Positions 21,215 to 32,443 are shown, counted from the first letter of the stretch. The stretch: DNA of 64,000 nt from Abelmoschus esculentus (GCA_035048815.1 JAUCBN010000012.1:10211001-10275000); one strand, 5' to 3'. Numbers and translations are program-made. The notes: a model not told the origin generated them from the letters alone.

Positions 21215-21870
21215 AGATCTTCCCTACATCTGAGGATGTGGTAAGATCTTTATGAAGAACTGATCGGTACTACATCTGAAGAAGTGATAAGATCTTTGTG
21301 AAATATTGATCTCCACGACATTTGAGGAAATGACTAGATCTTCGCGAATAACTGATTTACACAACATCTGAGAAGTAGTTTGATCTTCGTGATGCACTAA
21401 TTTACACTACATCTGAGGAAGTGGCTTGATCTTCGTGGAAAATTGATCTATATGACATCTAAGGAAGTGACAGATCTTCTTGGAAAAGTGATCTATACGA
21501 TATCTGAGGAAGTGGTGGATCTTCGTGAAAATTGATCTACACAGCATCTGCGGGAGTGGTGAATCTTTGTGGAAATTTATCTACACAACATCTGAAGAAG
21601 TGGTGGATCTTTGTGGAAATTGGTCTACACAATATCTACGGGAGTGGTAGATCTTCGTGAAATTGATCCACACAACATCTGAAGAAGTGGTGGATCTTTG
21701 TGGAAATTGATCTACACAACATCTAAGGGAGTGGTGGATCTTCATAAAAATTGATCTACACAACATCTACGGTAGTGGTGGATCTCGTGAAAACGATCTA
21801 CACAACATCTGAGGAAATGGTTGATCTTCGTGAAAATGATCTACACAACATCTGCAAGAGTGGTGGATCT
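21215..21870. repeat. Tandem array of about 15 units of about 45 bp
   Basis: The unit is approximately ACATCTGAGGAAGTGGTGGA followed by TCTTCGTGAAAATTGATCTAC. I count 15 occurrences of the ACATCTG-like core. The later half alternates two variants (GAAGAAG and ACGGGAG types), giving a dimeric higher-order period. The short minus-strand frame across 21581-21766 is just translation of the array (repeated CVDQFPQRSTTSSDVV-like words). Confidence 0.85.
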
Positions 21871-22559
21871 TGATGACGAAGTGGTTGTGTTCGTCTATTT
21901 CCTCATTTATTAGAAGAGGAGTGGATCCTGTATCACTTTACAAACTCAGAATGTTAGGGTTAGCATACGCTGCATGATTCTAATCCTAACATGTCTGATA
22001 TATGCATGCATGATCCTAGCATGAAATGCAAAGTGCATATGTTAATGATTTTATTTCAAGATCGGCTCAATCAGCTGGCCTGGTTGTTTGTTGGAATTCT
22101 ATTTCCATAGTTGTGCCTTTCTTCTTCTGGCAACATATTTGACCTCATTCTATTTGTAGGGCGATTGTTTTCCTTTTGGTATTGTTTTCCTTTTGAGGTG
22201 TGTTCTTGACGAAAATCTCTTTCTGAAATGAGATTGCTCTCAGTCCCCCAATCTGTTTGTGGAGTAGCTATTTTCCTTTTTGGTGTTTTCTTGGCGAAAT
22301 TCTTCTTCTGAATTGAGGTTGCTCTCAGTTCCTGTACTTTTAGGAATGTTTCTGGAGCAATATAGACAGAATCGTCAACTGATTGTTAAAGCCCAAGTAA
22401 CGAACATTGATAGCTACCGGGTATACTAGCAAAATGCGGTGCCCCACATATCTTGTTAACAAGCTTGATAGGATCAATTAATGAGACATCTTGTGTCTTA
22501 AAGGCTTTGAGTGAATATTCCTCTTGTATTGCGAATCTTTGTTTCATCTTATTTTTCTT

Positions 22560-22805
22560 GGCAAACCCATATAAATGATCTTTGATCTCTACAGGTAATA
22601 CAACGTTTATCCCATAAATTAGGGAAAAAGAGGTTGCCCCAATAGAAGTTTGGATTGGTATAAAGCTTATGATGCCTTCTCATGTTCCCTTCATAATTAG
22701 GGAAAGACTTTCAATTTCTAGGAGATTTATAGCGTTTATCCCCTATATTATGGAAAAATAGGCTACCCTAGTAGAAATTATAGATTGATGTAAAGCGAAG
22801 GATGG
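22560..22805. repeat. Duplicated 140-bp block inside the gag-only element
   Basis: Two diverged copies start at 'acgtttatcccataaatt' (about 22600) and 'gcgtttatcccctatatt' (about 22731). Both continue with a TAGAA..T...TTGGT/ATTGATGTAAAGC stretch. A smaller pair around TTCTTGGCGAAATTCTTCTT lies at 22200-22340. Confidence 0.55.
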
Positions 22806-23178
22806 TTTCTCATTCCCCTTCCTGTAGATTCTTGATGTGATAGGATTTGTCATTCTTCTTGATGGATCAGAAAATGCATCAACATCTTAGTTATCACCAT
22901 GTTTCAGAAATTTGTTCAGACGCTTATTTTCTCGAGACTAAGTTCCAAATCAGTCTCGGTATTGCTCAATGATTCAATATCTTTGAAACTTAAGCATTTG
23001 TTCGATCATAATGATGAGCGGTTTGATCGTAATTTGCGTATAAAGGGAAACAAGAATACTTGTTGTATGTAGCACAAAAAGTTCCATTTCATTATCGTAG
23101 GGTAACAAACTTATGCCCTTTTTCAAAAAGTCTCTTGTTATTACCGGGCAAAAGCGCCAAATATATTCTGTTCATAGT

Positions 23179-24530
23179 TTATAAAAGTTCTAAAAACTGT
23201 AGGATACTTTTTAACAATTCGACTGTCAGAACAGCTATAGGGTATATAAGTCCCTCAAAAAGTTTCAAGAAAGGGGAAAGTGATAGGGTCCCGGCTGAAG
23301 AGTCTTCGAATCGTACGACTCCTATTTCGACGAACTTCTCCACAAGTTTCTTAAATCGATACATTTTTCAATGGAATGCCCCACGACTCCAACATGATAT
23401 TCGCATTGAGAATTAAGATCATACCACTTGGGATAGGGTGGTTGTATCGGATTGGTATAGAATGTCGATACCACATGTGCATCATATAGATTCTTGTACA
23501 GTTCGCCATAAGATATTGGTATAAGCATGAATTGCATATCTGCCTTTTGATTCGAATCATGCTTTGAGAAATTTTTTGCGTTTGAGGTTGATACTTTTTG
23601 TTGCCCCACTGTCAGCGATTTTGAATAGCTGACATCATGAACACCGGTATCATTGGCCTCATCATCTTCAAGCCTTTCGCTTCGAATAGCATTTTCAATC
23701 ATCTTTTCATTCATTATGATGTCTGAAAAATCCTTCGTGGCACCTCCCAAGATTCGACTAAGGAAAGGCTTGTCCAACGTTCCCACAAAAAGTGTCACCG
23801 TTTCTTTTTCTGATAACGGAGGTTGCACCAGAGAAGCAACATCCCTCTAGCGCTGAGCATATTGTCTGAAGCTCTCATCATGTCTTTTTTGCATGTTTTG
23901 TAGAGTAACCCTATCAGGGGTTATGTCGATGACGTGACTGTATTATCTGACGAAGGCTTGGGCTAGGTCATTCCATGAATTTATCTTGGAACGACTCAAC
24001 TGGTTGTACCATCTGGCTGCTGATCCAGTCAGACTATCTTGAAAGCAATATATCAACAACGGATCATTGTCGATATAACCAGTCATCCTTCTGACGTACA
24101 TGTTGAGATGAGCTTCTGAGCAGGTGGTCCCATTATATTTTTCAAACTCTAGCATCTTGTACTTTAGTGACAGCACTAGATCTGGGACTAGGCTTAATTC
24201 TCTTGCCTCCATCATCAAGAATTGGTCGATGTTTTCCATGGATTTGAATTTTTCTTCAAGTTGTCTACATCGGTCTTAGACCTTCTTGTATAACTCGACT
24301 TTGTTCATTTCGTCAAAATCAGGTATCATACGTTCCTTGGGGTCATGAATTACCAAACCTCCTGGAAGTGAGGACTCTGCTTCATCGTTATCTACATTGG
24401 GAGCATCAACTGACCTTTGGGTTGGAAGAAGATTTCCTGAGTCATTCTCCATTGCGCTTGGGTCAATAACCATTCCTTTCTTCTTTTTCAAATCTCTGTC
24501 TTCCAACATCTTGGATATCTTTCCGAACAA
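23179..24530 (-). pseudogene. Gag of the Tat/Ogre-like element, frameshifted
   Basis: An N-terminal part (24530-24276) is rich in acidic residues. The capsid part (24239-23943) contains YNGTTCSEAHLNMYVRRMTG and SLTGSAARWYNQL, the Tat-type core. The next part (23828-23322) ends in CEYHVGVVGHSIEKC, the lineage's CxYHxGxxGHxxxxC knuckle. The expected following block FKKLVEKFVEIGVVRFEDS is present but in a different frame (start 23364), so an indel lies near 23360. Stops also separate the first three parts. Gag would coat the RNA; this copy is dead. Confidence 0.85.
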
Positions 24531-25379
24531 ATCATTTTAAGACTGTGAGATGTGAGTGCGAATATCTGACTGCGTTTCTTCCAACCTATTTTCGAGGTCT
24601 CACTTGACAACTTCGTGAGCTTGCTCAATCTTCGCTAATCTTGCCTTCATTCTTTTGGCTCTTGTTTTTGACGAAACGAGGATGTTGTTGCTTTTAATGA
24701 CTGCAACGAAAATTCCCCTCTAATGTTAGGCTCATGGTAGATATGATGCGATATGATATGCTTGTGCAACTAGAATGATGTAATGATATACAAAGTGTTA
24801 CAAAATATTTTAAATAAAATGTGGTGACTCCGTACAACTTTGAAAAGGGAGCCTGAGTTAGAAAGAAGCTTTCTCTACATTAAGTGGATCTTGCTTTGCA
24901 TGATGTTTGACCTTCATCTTCGAAATCTTGATTTTTTTTTTGGAAAGCAACGCCGACTTCTTGCCCCAAATAAAAAAATTGGTTCGAACATCTAGAATCC
25001 GTAGATATTCAGCTATTTTCTCATTCTTGCTTTAAAGCTTTGATCAAGGTATGAATATATTCTTGACTATGGTCGAGGTACACCTTCTATCATGGCTGAC
25101 ACGAACTATCTCGAGCTATGTTCTTTTAATATCACTAGCGAAACCCATTCTGGTGCCCCACCTTATCGAGAAAACAGTTCTGTGTAATTAAACCTTTTTA
25201 ATGGTTGTACTTATGTCAACAACCTTTTAAAACTTAGATGTGTGAATGCAAAACGAGAAACAAGATAACACGACATGCAAAATGTTAGTATCGAATTAGA
25301 TAAAAATAAACGTATATGCTTTATGTTGCATGAATATGCATATAACAGATGTATGCAAAAAATAAGTAACGAAATAAAT

Positions 25380-25890
25380 AACATGAATTAAAGAGCATAA
25401 ATAAATGAAACCCCCCGCTCTCTCTCTTTCTAAAAAGAAAAACCCTATAGGGTGACTCTCTAATCAGGCTGAGGTTCGGCATGACGGCTCTAAGGATAGG
25501 CTTCTAGGGCTCACTATATGCGGTGTGGTTCTATAAGGTACCCGAACGATATTTATTATCCTACTAAGGATAATAAACACGATTCAGGGGATACGTTTCT
25601 CTAAGTCTATGCGGAGACGTAAGTCTCACGAAGACAAAGGGAAAAATATCCCGAAAGCAATTCACCATTCTACACGGAGGCATAACCTCACGAAGGAGTG
25701 GTTTCATGCTCCCACATAATTGGACAAAGCCCGGGTTGAGAGCTCATGAAATGAGGGCTCCTGAAAAAAAACATTTAAAATATATTAGAAAATTTTTTAA
25801 ATAAAATAAACAGGATCACAAAAATAAAAATTAACCGAGTTTATATTTTCGACCATTAAATAAAATGTAACCGAGTTAAGGCTCGACTCT
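25380..25890. other. Leader region between gag and primer site of the gag-only element
   Basis: Non-coding, with CT- and GA-rich stretches. It corresponds to the 5' untranslated leader of the minus-strand element, which extends back to gag at 24530. No gene supported. Confidence 0.4.
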
Positions 25891-25900
25891 TAAAAAAATG

Positions 25901-25918
25901 TCCCCAGTGGAGTCGCTA
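25901..25918 (-). other. Primer-binding-site-like block
   Basis: Two bases inside the 5' LTR edge, the minus strand reads TAGCGACTCCACTGGGGA. A TGGCGACTCCACTGGGGA-type block directly after the 5' LTR is a known feature of Tat/Ogre-related gypsy elements. It fixes the minus orientation. The exact tRNA is not assigned here. Confidence 0.65.
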
Positions 25919-25920
25919 GC

Positions 25921-26609
25921 TGTAATCACCGGAATTCGTCCGGGAAGTCGCCACCAATCGATTTTTTACGGTGCGATTGGAACACCAAATAGGGTCTGCG
26001 AAACCAGAGTTGGATCCAGGAGTCTATTACGCATGGGGAAGGATGAGCACCCCCACAACGCCTGAAATCGACACCTTTCGGTTATAAAATATTTTATACG
26101 AAAGAAAATATAAATCCGGTTTTGATTTTAATAACGTGATCCCATATTTTATATCTGCAAAAATGAGACATTAGTTATCGAAAATAATATAATGAAAATT
26201 AAAATAACACTAATAATAATAAAAATAAGTAGTGGCAGTGACCAATCTGCAAAATAAAATGATTATGTAACGAAAATAATAGGGAAACATAACAATAATG
26301 ATAATAATAAACAAAAATAGTAGAGGGGACTAATCTACAAAAAAATGAAATTAAAGGGTTAATATGGTAAAAACAAGAGCTGAATTGAAGGAAATATGAA
26401 AATATAGTGCAAAAATTAAGAAAACAGTGACTAAAATTGAAAGCAAAACAAACTGAGGGGCTAAAACCAAAACACGCTAAGAGATTAGGGACTACATGCG
26501 TGATTTCCCCTCTTTCCTGGGTTAAGTACTGGTTCGGGTCGGATGAGCGGGTTTGGAGCCGGATCTGAAGGTGCAAAACGATGCTGTTTTGGCCCTCCAA
26601 GACCGGTGC
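25921..26609 (-). repeat. 5' LTR, truncated (about 690 of 1545 bp)
   Basis: Similar to 18213-18914 up to GGTGCCAAAAC, then similarity ends abruptly. The remaining 0.85 kb of LTR and the outer LTR end are missing. Sequence after 26610 is unrelated to the LTR. A deletion at or after insertion is the likely cause. Confidence 0.75.
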
Positions 26610-27222
26610 CAAAACTCTTCAATTTACTTGTGTTTTTAGTTTTCATACTGCAGTCATAAGAAGTAGTGAAGTCGACACAGTCCTTGTGGGTTCGACAACA
26701 TAAAGTATTACAATCTGACAAAGATGGAATTAACGGGACTCCAAAACCTCCATCACTCAGCTCTGGCTCGGGATTTAAACGAGCCGAGCCGAGCTTAAAA
26801 GCTCGTGAACAGGCTCAAAATAATTATATATATATTTATATACATTAAAATAATTTGTTTAGAAAAGAAAAATAATAAAATAATTGAGAATAAATTCACT
26901 AAAAATAAATAAAATAAAATAAATTGAATATTATCAACTAAAACAAATTTACAGAACTACAAATAAAAAATAAAAAATAAAATATAAATAAATAAACAAT
27001 AAAAATAATATAAAAAATTGTCTATTTCGAGCTAAATCAAGCCAAGCCTGACGAGCTTTGAGCCCGAGCTGAGCCTAATAATACTATTTTCGAGCCGAGC
27101 TCGAGCTTGAAATTCCGAGCTCGGCGAGCCTCGACCCGAGTCGAGCCTATATATACCTGTTTTCGAGCCGAGTCAAGCCTGGTCTGGCTCGGGCTCGGCT
27201 CGTTATCACCACTAAGTATGTA

Positions 27223-28128
27223 TACTAGGAGACGATGTTAGGGTTATAATGAATATGTTTCATTAATTTATTAATAGTTCATTAGTGAAGTGATCATGTA
27301 TATTATGTTATCCTATTTATCGATTATCGAACTGACGAAGAATAATTGAGTTAAAAAAATTAAATATAAAAGATTATAATTATTAAATTATTTTAAATTA
27401 TTATTAATATAATATATAAATTATTATGTCCTATCATAGAATTCCACCTATATAAGGGATTGCTATGTTTTAGTCGGGTTTTTAGGTCGAGTTAGACTTT
27501 TTCAACCTATATATGATTTTATATAACTTGTATATTTGATATTTGATGAGTTGTACAACAATTCCAACCTCATCTTCTTTATTTATTTCGGGTTATCTTC
27601 GATTTGGATTGTTTTTGATTTGGCTTCATTTGTTTTGGTTGAAAATTAATTTAAGTCTATTTTTATTCAACTAAAATTAAGTTAATTTCGGTTTGATTCA
27701 ATTTATTTTAATTTTTGGATCAAACTTAGGCCATCGTGTTCGGATCAGTTTTGAGTCTTGATTCAGGCAAATCAGTTCAATTCGCGGATCAAACTTAGGT
27801 CATCGTGTTCGGATCAAACTTATTCTTACTTCCCATGGCCATACCCTACTATCATTACTTATAAGTAACCAAAGAAAATACAGTGAACTTAGAATGCTAT
27901 AAAATATATTCCTTGCCGTTCTATTTATAGTGTCCCTTTTATTCTTTAAAATTATCTCATTTAAGATATCTTATTAGAAAAGTCAAAAGATGATAATATT
28001 TATATTTCGTTTTTACCTTTTACACATTTTAGTTTAATAAGTACTAAAAATATAAAATTCTAAATCTGTTTTTGTTATAAAAACAAAATTGTCATACATA
28101 TAATATCAAAATATTTTTTTGAATAAGT
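27223..28128. other. AT-rich intergenic stretch
   Basis: No gene supported. It contains one short direct duplication around CGGATCAAACTTAG.CCATCG (27715-27815). Confidence 0.4.
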
Positions 28129-28129
28129 T

Positions 28130-28282
28130 AATAGTGATTACAGTAGTATCTGTTTTAGAATATAATTTCTACCATTTGACATTGATTGCTCAATCACTCT
28201 GTTAGCATCGTTGGTGCTCGAACCTAATGACCTCTAGGAACGACAACTGTTCCTTTAACTACTTGGGCTAGAGGGCTCATGC
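28130..28282 (-). repeat. SINE-like element with Pol III box candidates (best copy)
   Basis: On the minus strand an A-box-like TAGCCCAAGTAG (28270-28259) is followed about 36 bp later by a B-box-like AGGTTCGAGCACC (28225-28213). The body then reads GATGCTAACAGAGTGATTGA. Related copies at 56756-56868 (plus) and 13700-13808 (plus) show it is a dispersed family. tRNA-derived SINE is the best guess; no poly-A or T tail or clear target duplication is defined. Confidence 0.5.
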
Positions 28283-28392
28283 ATATAACATCAAAAATAA
28301 ATGCAGGAGAAGCTCATTTCATAAGAGAGATTTTTCATTACAAATAATTTACAATCGCTACACACAAAAGCATTTTTTATATTCTTTACACA

Positions 28393-28562
28393 TCATGATT
28401 TTTTGTTGGCATAAAGATAATTTTAACCCTTAACGTTTATAGTTTTTATCATTTTGGTCCTTATGCTTTTTTGGGATAAATTTAGCCCTTAACCTATATC
28501 TTTTTGACAAATATCTTAAATTTTAACTAGTTTGATGACTTGACCGTTAAAATTTAACGATG

Positions 28563-28595
<33 letters not shown>

Positions 28596-29170
28596 AATTT
28601 TAAACGACATGAAATGTAACCTATCAAATATATATATATGGAATATAATTTTATTCTAATATAAAATATAAAACAATTAAAATTCAAATAAAATATTAAA
28701 AATTAATTAATTCTAAAATAAAAAATTATTAAACATTCTTAACCCTAACTACGATAGAATCAAAATCTAATCTTAAAAAATATAAACACAATTCGTATAA
28801 GATTTTGATTTTATCTTAGTTAGGGTTAATAATATTTAATAATATTTTATTTTAGAATTAATTAATTTTTAATATTTTATTTGAATTTTAATTGTTTTAC
28901 ATTTTATATTGGAATAAAATTATATTCCATATATATATATGCATTTGATAGGTTACATGCCATGTCACTTAAAATTATATTCCATATATATATGTATCAT
29001 TGTTAAATTTTTAACGGTCCAGTCATCAAGCTAGTTAAAAAATAAGCTATTTGTCAAAAAGATATAGGTTAAGGGCTAAATTTATCTAGAAAAAAGAATA
29101 AGGACCAAAACGATAAAAACTATAAACGTTAAGGGTTAAAATTATCTTTATGCAAAAAAAAAAATCATGA
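28393..29170. mobile_element. Foldback element, about 780 bp, near-complete hairpin
   Basis: The left arm (28393-~28780) and right arm (~28785-29170) are inverted copies over about 380 bp. Both start from GCATAAAGATAATTTTAACC, then CCTTAACGTTTATAG, CCCTTAACCTATATC and TTTTTGACAAATA, down to 'aaccctaact' near the centre. The outermost sequence TCATGA occurs on both sides (28393-28398; 29165-29170). There is no coding capacity. A (TA)n run sits in the left arm at about 28563-28590. Confidence 0.8.
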
Positions 29171-29210
29171 GAGTTCAATAGCAATACTTAAACTAAAATG
29201 TTTACTGCGT

Positions 29211-30445
29211 TCAGTGTTGAAGTTGAATCTGCAGAAGAGCTTCTTGTACAATAGTTTGATCACAATGGAGTTGAATGAGAAATTCATCATCTCTTTGTAG
29301 CCTTTGCTTACCCATATGTGATAAAATATAGTTATTTGTCCAATTAATTTTCATAATTTCGATCATACATGATTGTAACATTAAAAAAATATTGTTCAAA
29401 CTTTCATATGATAACTCGTCAAATGACTTTTCTATAATTCTCATCAATTCATCAATGTTTGTAGGGATTCTTGATGCTATAAAAATTGAATTTCTCTAAA
29501 ATATTCAAGATCTAATACATTTAAATCAAGGCTGATTGAAAATTAAAAAATAGCTGAATATTAAAATTACCCACATTTGCAGCTTGCAAGAATTACTCAT
29601 CATCAATGTCAATACGAAGCATTGCATTGTCTCGTTGAATGAATTTTTTTTGTCATTAAAACTAGGCCATTTAGTTCTAATAGTTTATAGAACCTTATCA
29701 ATTAAGCATGATCTTGTTACATCTTTAATTACTAGTTATATAGGTTTAGTCTCTAGGGTTTCAGCTTATCTATTTTTGTTATTTCGTCTTGTTGGTTCTC
29801 TAAATATAAATATAAATATTTTTATTTTTCAGAAAATATACAATTAGAAAATTCATTAAAACGAGGTTAAACACTCCAGTGATAAATCTTTTATTTTTGT
29901 AACTATAAAAAGGTTCATCCTCCTGTGGATGAATTGTACTGTTCAGATATTTTTGATAAATAAAACTATTTTTCATCAATATGCATTATATTAAACATGT
30001 TAATAAACAAAGGATTTATAGTAAGAGTATCTGGCTTAAACATTGACAAACAAAAGTGTATTTTAATTTTTTGTTTGTATCAGTAAAGTAAGGCTTTATT
30101 GCATTAGTATGTGACTTGATAAAACCTTCTTTAATTCGATGATAAAAAGTATATTTTGACATATCTAATGCTTTGATCATTGAACGCATATTCATTCGTA
30201 TACACGAAGTAGAACAATCAATCATCATGCCTTGCTCTATAAACATTTTTACTTGTTTTCACAATCTACTTACAGTCTTTGTAGAAATTAAAAACATCTA
30301 TGCAATTTTACTAATTGAGCCTTTTGATAGCTTTTTATTGTTGCTTTGTTTTAACGAAATTTCGATCAAAGTTTATCGTTGCTCTTTACTTAATTTTTTA
30401 TTGATTTTATATCATTTATCGATTTTAAAGAAGACTCTATTATAA
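29211..30445 (-). pseudogene. Plant mariner-like (MLE) transposase pseudogene
   Basis: The minus strand gives, in order, the N-terminal helix-turn-helix parts (LIEISLKQS, KLSKGSISKIA, then LDMSKYTFYHRIKEGFIKSH and NAIKPYFTDTNKK). The first catalytic block is NIMHIDEK followed by a stop, the third acidic block is DLNVLDLEYFREIQFL, and the C-terminus reads LQSCMIEIMKINWTNNYILSHM. This is the plant mariner-like (Soymar/Vulmar type) transposase order. Many stops and frame changes show long decay. Terminal inverted repeats were not found. Transposases of this family cut and paste at TA sites. Confidence 0.85.
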
Positions 30446-30900
30446 AATTTGTATCTTCAAAACCATCATGTAGATTTTTTTCCCCACAAATATTGATTCA
30501 AAGTACAAATTAGAGAATGAAAGAAAGAACGCTGGTTTAATCTTTCAAGTAATTTAAATGTGGTGAAAAAGATTTTAAATAATAATTTAAAATTTCATAG
30601 GAAATTTTTGACCGAAATTTTTTAAAACTTTTTATGATAAAAATTTAAAACAAAATTTTAGTGAAATTTATCAATGCGCCAATTATTTAATTTTGTTATT
30701 ATTGTTTCCCGCCATAAACATTAGTTTGACATTTTAAGGGGTAATTTTGTCATTTGCTTTATTTTATATGACTTGGAATGTGTTCAATTTGGTCTCGTAA
30801 AACTATTTGCTTATTTAATAATGGATCAAAAACATAGGACCAAGAGAGTAGTATTTTAAGTTAATGAATAATATTTTAGGTTTCCTATTTTATAACATTT

Positions 30901-31009
30901 CGCAATGAGGTTGTTTACATCCTCAATCCCGACAGATATTCGAACAAGATGTTCAGTTCGTCCTCTTGCATGGGACATGAAGCAAGGCAAGCTTACGAGG
31001 GATTTCACG
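30901..31009 (-). pseudogene. Cystathionine beta-lyase C-terminal fragment
   Basis: The minus strand from 31008 reads VKSLVSLPCFMSHARGRTEH and then LVRISVGIEDVNNLIA in one frame, with no stop inside. This matches the C-terminus of plant cystathionine beta-lyase (a PLP enzyme of methionine synthesis), which has VKSL.SLPCFMSH, about nine residues missing here, then AREARGLTEDLVRIS.GIEDV.DLI. No neighbouring exon was found, so it is a gene fragment, probably carried or left by transposon activity. Confidence 0.65.
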
Positions 31010-31369
31010 ATCCATAAAAATATGAACCATAATCACATACTTTAGTTTCCATCACTGCAAGAAGGATTCGAGAATCGGTAGTATCATGTGGGTAGAAATA
31101 ATCTATCTCTTTCTCATGTCTCTTTTCACGTTTCTGTTTAAAATTAGAGGTTTAGGGTTTAAGGTTAGGGCTTATGGTTAGAGTTTAGGAAATTTGTGGT
31201 AGGGTGTATGTTTTAAGGTGTAAGATTTAAGGTTTAAGATATAGAAAATAAGGGTTAGGGTTAAAAATTAAATTAATACGAGGGTAACTATCAATCTATG
31301 GAATTCCATTGCTGAAAATACAACAGGAACCTAATTGTGATACAACCTGGGGGTTAACCTGTTAAAATT

Positions 31370-31490
31370 AGTATATAAGATCGGTATAGAAAGTGCAGGT
31401 TTAGATAAAATATTCCAAATTAAGAACTCCATATATTACTCAATCTGCTTGATTGAACTTGAGCCTTCATTTGTATAACAAAAAGAATCT
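31370..31490 (+). repeat. Internally deleted copy B of the dispersed unit
   Basis: The start of the unit ('gataaaatattccaaattaag') is joined within about 15 bp to its end ('ctcaatctgcttgattga' and 'cttcatttgtat'). The small ORF and everything between are missing relative to copies A and C. Confidence 0.6.
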
Positions 31491-31499
31491 AGCTAGAAT

Positions 31500-32440
31500 C
31501 AAAACAAAGCAGCAATTTTAGCTAAATAAATATGTTTGCAAAGTCACAGGCAGGAATAAAATAAGTCTATAGAAACACCTATTGTTTTTCATCATGCAAA
31601 ACCATGGTCTTGATGCCTCTTAAGCAGATCCAACAATCGAAAGGAGCTAAACCAGAGCCAACTGCATTTTGGAGGAAATATAACTCATTTGCCAAGGGAG
31701 TGAAAGTAAGCCAAAAACAACATATTAGGAATCTGGAAGAAAAACGTGAGACTTTTGATAGAAAGGCAACAAATTCTACTGAATTTTGGAACATCCAGCA
31801 TGGTCAACATGGCTAATAACCCTGCAACTTTAGTTCCAAACTTCATCACCAACCAAGGAAACACAGTTTCACCTAATCCTAATTCCTAGCACTGCTTCTT
31901 ATCCATTTATTAAGGAACTAACGAGGGCAGAAATGAAACAAAGTTCCAAGCCACCTGTGCAAGAAAGCTATTCTGGCAGGAAACCAGACCCACACATTCA
32001 ACAAGTTACAGATACTGTTGGTGACGCTTTTGGCAAGTGAAGCAATCAGCTAGAGCTTAACTAGAACATTAATTAAATAAAGATTCTTCATTGAAAAGTC
32101 CCGATAAATTAGTAACTCCAAAGAACTTAGTAATATCCTAAGTTCCATCTACTTTCTTACTTATTTGTTCAACCCTAATTCTGTTGAATCTCTATAATTC
32201 TCCCCTCTAACCACATCAGGAGATGAAGCACAGATCAGTGATCAGTCAACATGAAAGTAGAAAACATAGAACCTTTTAACCCAAAACACTGCACACTAGA
32301 AATTCAGAAAATTGTAATTTCTCTGTTTAAAAAATCCATTTTTTTAATATCCAACCACATTACTTCTTATTGCTTCAAAAACTAAAACTTGAGAAAATTA
32401 ATAAACAAGCTAATCCATTAAATTGTTGCATTACACAAAT
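31500..32440. other. Intergenic stretch, upstream part of copy C
   Basis: The stretch from about 32290 matches 15580-15730 upstream of copy A. Two overlapping frames at 31579-31816 (70 and 71 aa, opposite strands) have no recognisable domain and are not called. Confidence 0.4.
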
Positions 32441-32443
32441 AAA

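Larger units (their letters stand above)
18213..26609 (-). mobile_element. Non-autonomous gag-only Tat/Ogre-like gypsy element
   Basis: Minus-strand order: truncated 5' LTR (25921-26609), primer-site region, gag (24530-23179), a 3.4-kb region without any RT, RNase H or integrase motif but full of tandem repeats, a polypurine tract CAAAGAGGGGCAAC (19758-19771) and a complete 3' LTR (18213-19757). Both LTRs share the outer sequence TGTAATCACCGGAATTCGTC on the plus strand. Absence of pol from a long internal region suggests a non-autonomous derivative. The target duplication cannot be checked because the right LTR is truncated. Confidence 0.8.
17621..27214. mobile_element. hAT-like element split by a nested gypsy element
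   Basis: The left end TAGGGGTGATAATGAGCC (17621-17638) and the right end, read on the minus strand, TAGTGGTGATAACGAGCC (27214-27197) match at 16 of 18 positions. Flanking 8-mers are AGTATGTC (17613-17620) and AGTATGTA (27215-27222), 7 of 8, as expected for a hAT target duplication. Element sequence rich in GAGCC/GGCTC words is found just inside both ends (17630-17695; 26750-26810 and 27020-27205). A gypsy element (18213-26609) sits between. No transposase is seen, so before the insertion it was a short non-autonomous element. Confidence 0.65.

Noticed and set aside
21215..21870. Regular repeats with variable stretches, superficially like a CRISPR array
   Set aside because: Units are contiguous and diverged along their whole length with no unique spacers, and the context is a plant gypsy retrotransposon. 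It is a tandem repeat.
31579..31816. Opposing 70- and 71-aa frames
   Set aside because: No domain on either strand and no splice context; chance openness in slightly less AT-rich DNA.
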